A stretch of 5,057 bases of DNA from an uncultured Ancrocorticia sp. (lineage in GTDB: Bacteria > Actinomycetota > Actinomycetes > Actinomycetales > Actinomycetaceae), in contig CAJPTB010000170.1 of the NCBI GenBank assembly GCA_905373325.1, positions 1-5,057 on the forward strand, in the 5' to 3' direction. Below, piece by piece: positions 4,974 through 5,057 of the stretch. The translations under genes and the position numbers were made by a program. A model generated the notes under the pieces. It saw nothing but the letters and a program-made list of their open reading frames with translations. It was not told the origin of the DNA and searched no databases. Position 1 is the first letter of the stretch; every line of letters starts with the position of its first letter.

Positions 4974-4979
4974 AGCCTA
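4974..4979 (-). promoter_or_regulatory. -10 hexamer TAGGCT, leaderless start of exonuclease III
   Basis: On the minus strand TAGGCT is followed by TGGGAC and then ATG 4967, a 6-nt gap. The GGGA in that gap is too close to the ATG to be a good ribosome binding site. The repeat at 4991-5057 lies where upstream promoter elements would be. Confidence 0.45.
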
Positions 4980-4990
4980 CCCGGCCAGCC

Positions 4991-5057
4991 GTCTTGCCTG
5001 GCGGGCTGCCGTGCCTGGCGAACGGCGCTGTGTCTTGCCTGATGGGCTGCCGTGCCT
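4991..5057. repeat. 41-bp-period direct repeat running off the window edge
   Basis: A 26-bp block beginning GTCTTGCCTG at 4991-5016 recurs at 5032-5057, identical at 24 of 26 positions (GC versus AT at block positions 11-12), with 15 bp between. TGCCTGGCG also occurs twice within the first period. The array may continue past the window. It lies directly upstream of the exonuclease III promoter. No coding potential or family recognised. Confidence 0.7.

Overview
The window is GC-rich (by eye about 60-65% G+C) and looks like an actinobacterial chromosome segment. Three things support this. The exonuclease III has an actinobacterial look (QWNGVAILSRVG, QETKC). The small scramblase/LURP-one-related (LOR) proteins resemble a family common in Actinomycetota. 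All five genes have a TANNNT -10-like hexamer exactly 6 or 7 nt before the ATG and poor or absent Shine-Dalgarno sequences, which is the layout of leaderless actinobacterial transcripts. I cannot name a genus.

Left half (66-2432): three small genes encode diverged paralogues of one family of scramblase/LOR-like (Tubby C-terminal-like fold) proteins, arranged + / - / +. The first two are convergent across a gap of about 300 bp (690-985). I see no credible gene in that gap; it holds a strong GC hairpin (751-785), a degenerate 17-bp tandem repeat (856-906) and a short hairpin just past the second gene (966-979). The second and third genes are divergent across about 260 bp (1571-1832). That gap is rich in dyad symmetry: an 8-bp inverted repeat at the promoter of the second gene, a bulged 11-bp-stem hairpin, a 6-bp inverted repeat and a perfect 18-bp AT-rich palindrome directly upstream of the third gene's -10.

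Right half (2460-4967): two minus-strand housekeeping-type genes. One is a complete amidase-signature hydrolase (475 aa, Lys-Ser-Ser triad present), convergent with the third LOR gene and only 27 bp from it. The other is a complete exodeoxyribonuclease III (263 aa, full catalytic set). The 288-bp gap between them (3888-4175) carries the amidase's own -10, diverged direct repeats, a 17-bp tandem duplication and a hairpin with an 11-bp perfect stem that may terminate the exonuclease transcript. The window ends in a 41-bp-period repeat that runs off the edge.

Nothing links the amidase or the exonuclease to the LOR genes beyond proximity. The most unusual content is the small LOR paralogue cluster with its symmetry-rich control region, and the short imperfect tandem repeats in three of the intergenic spaces. 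I do not see a recognisable defence, mobile or biosynthetic system.
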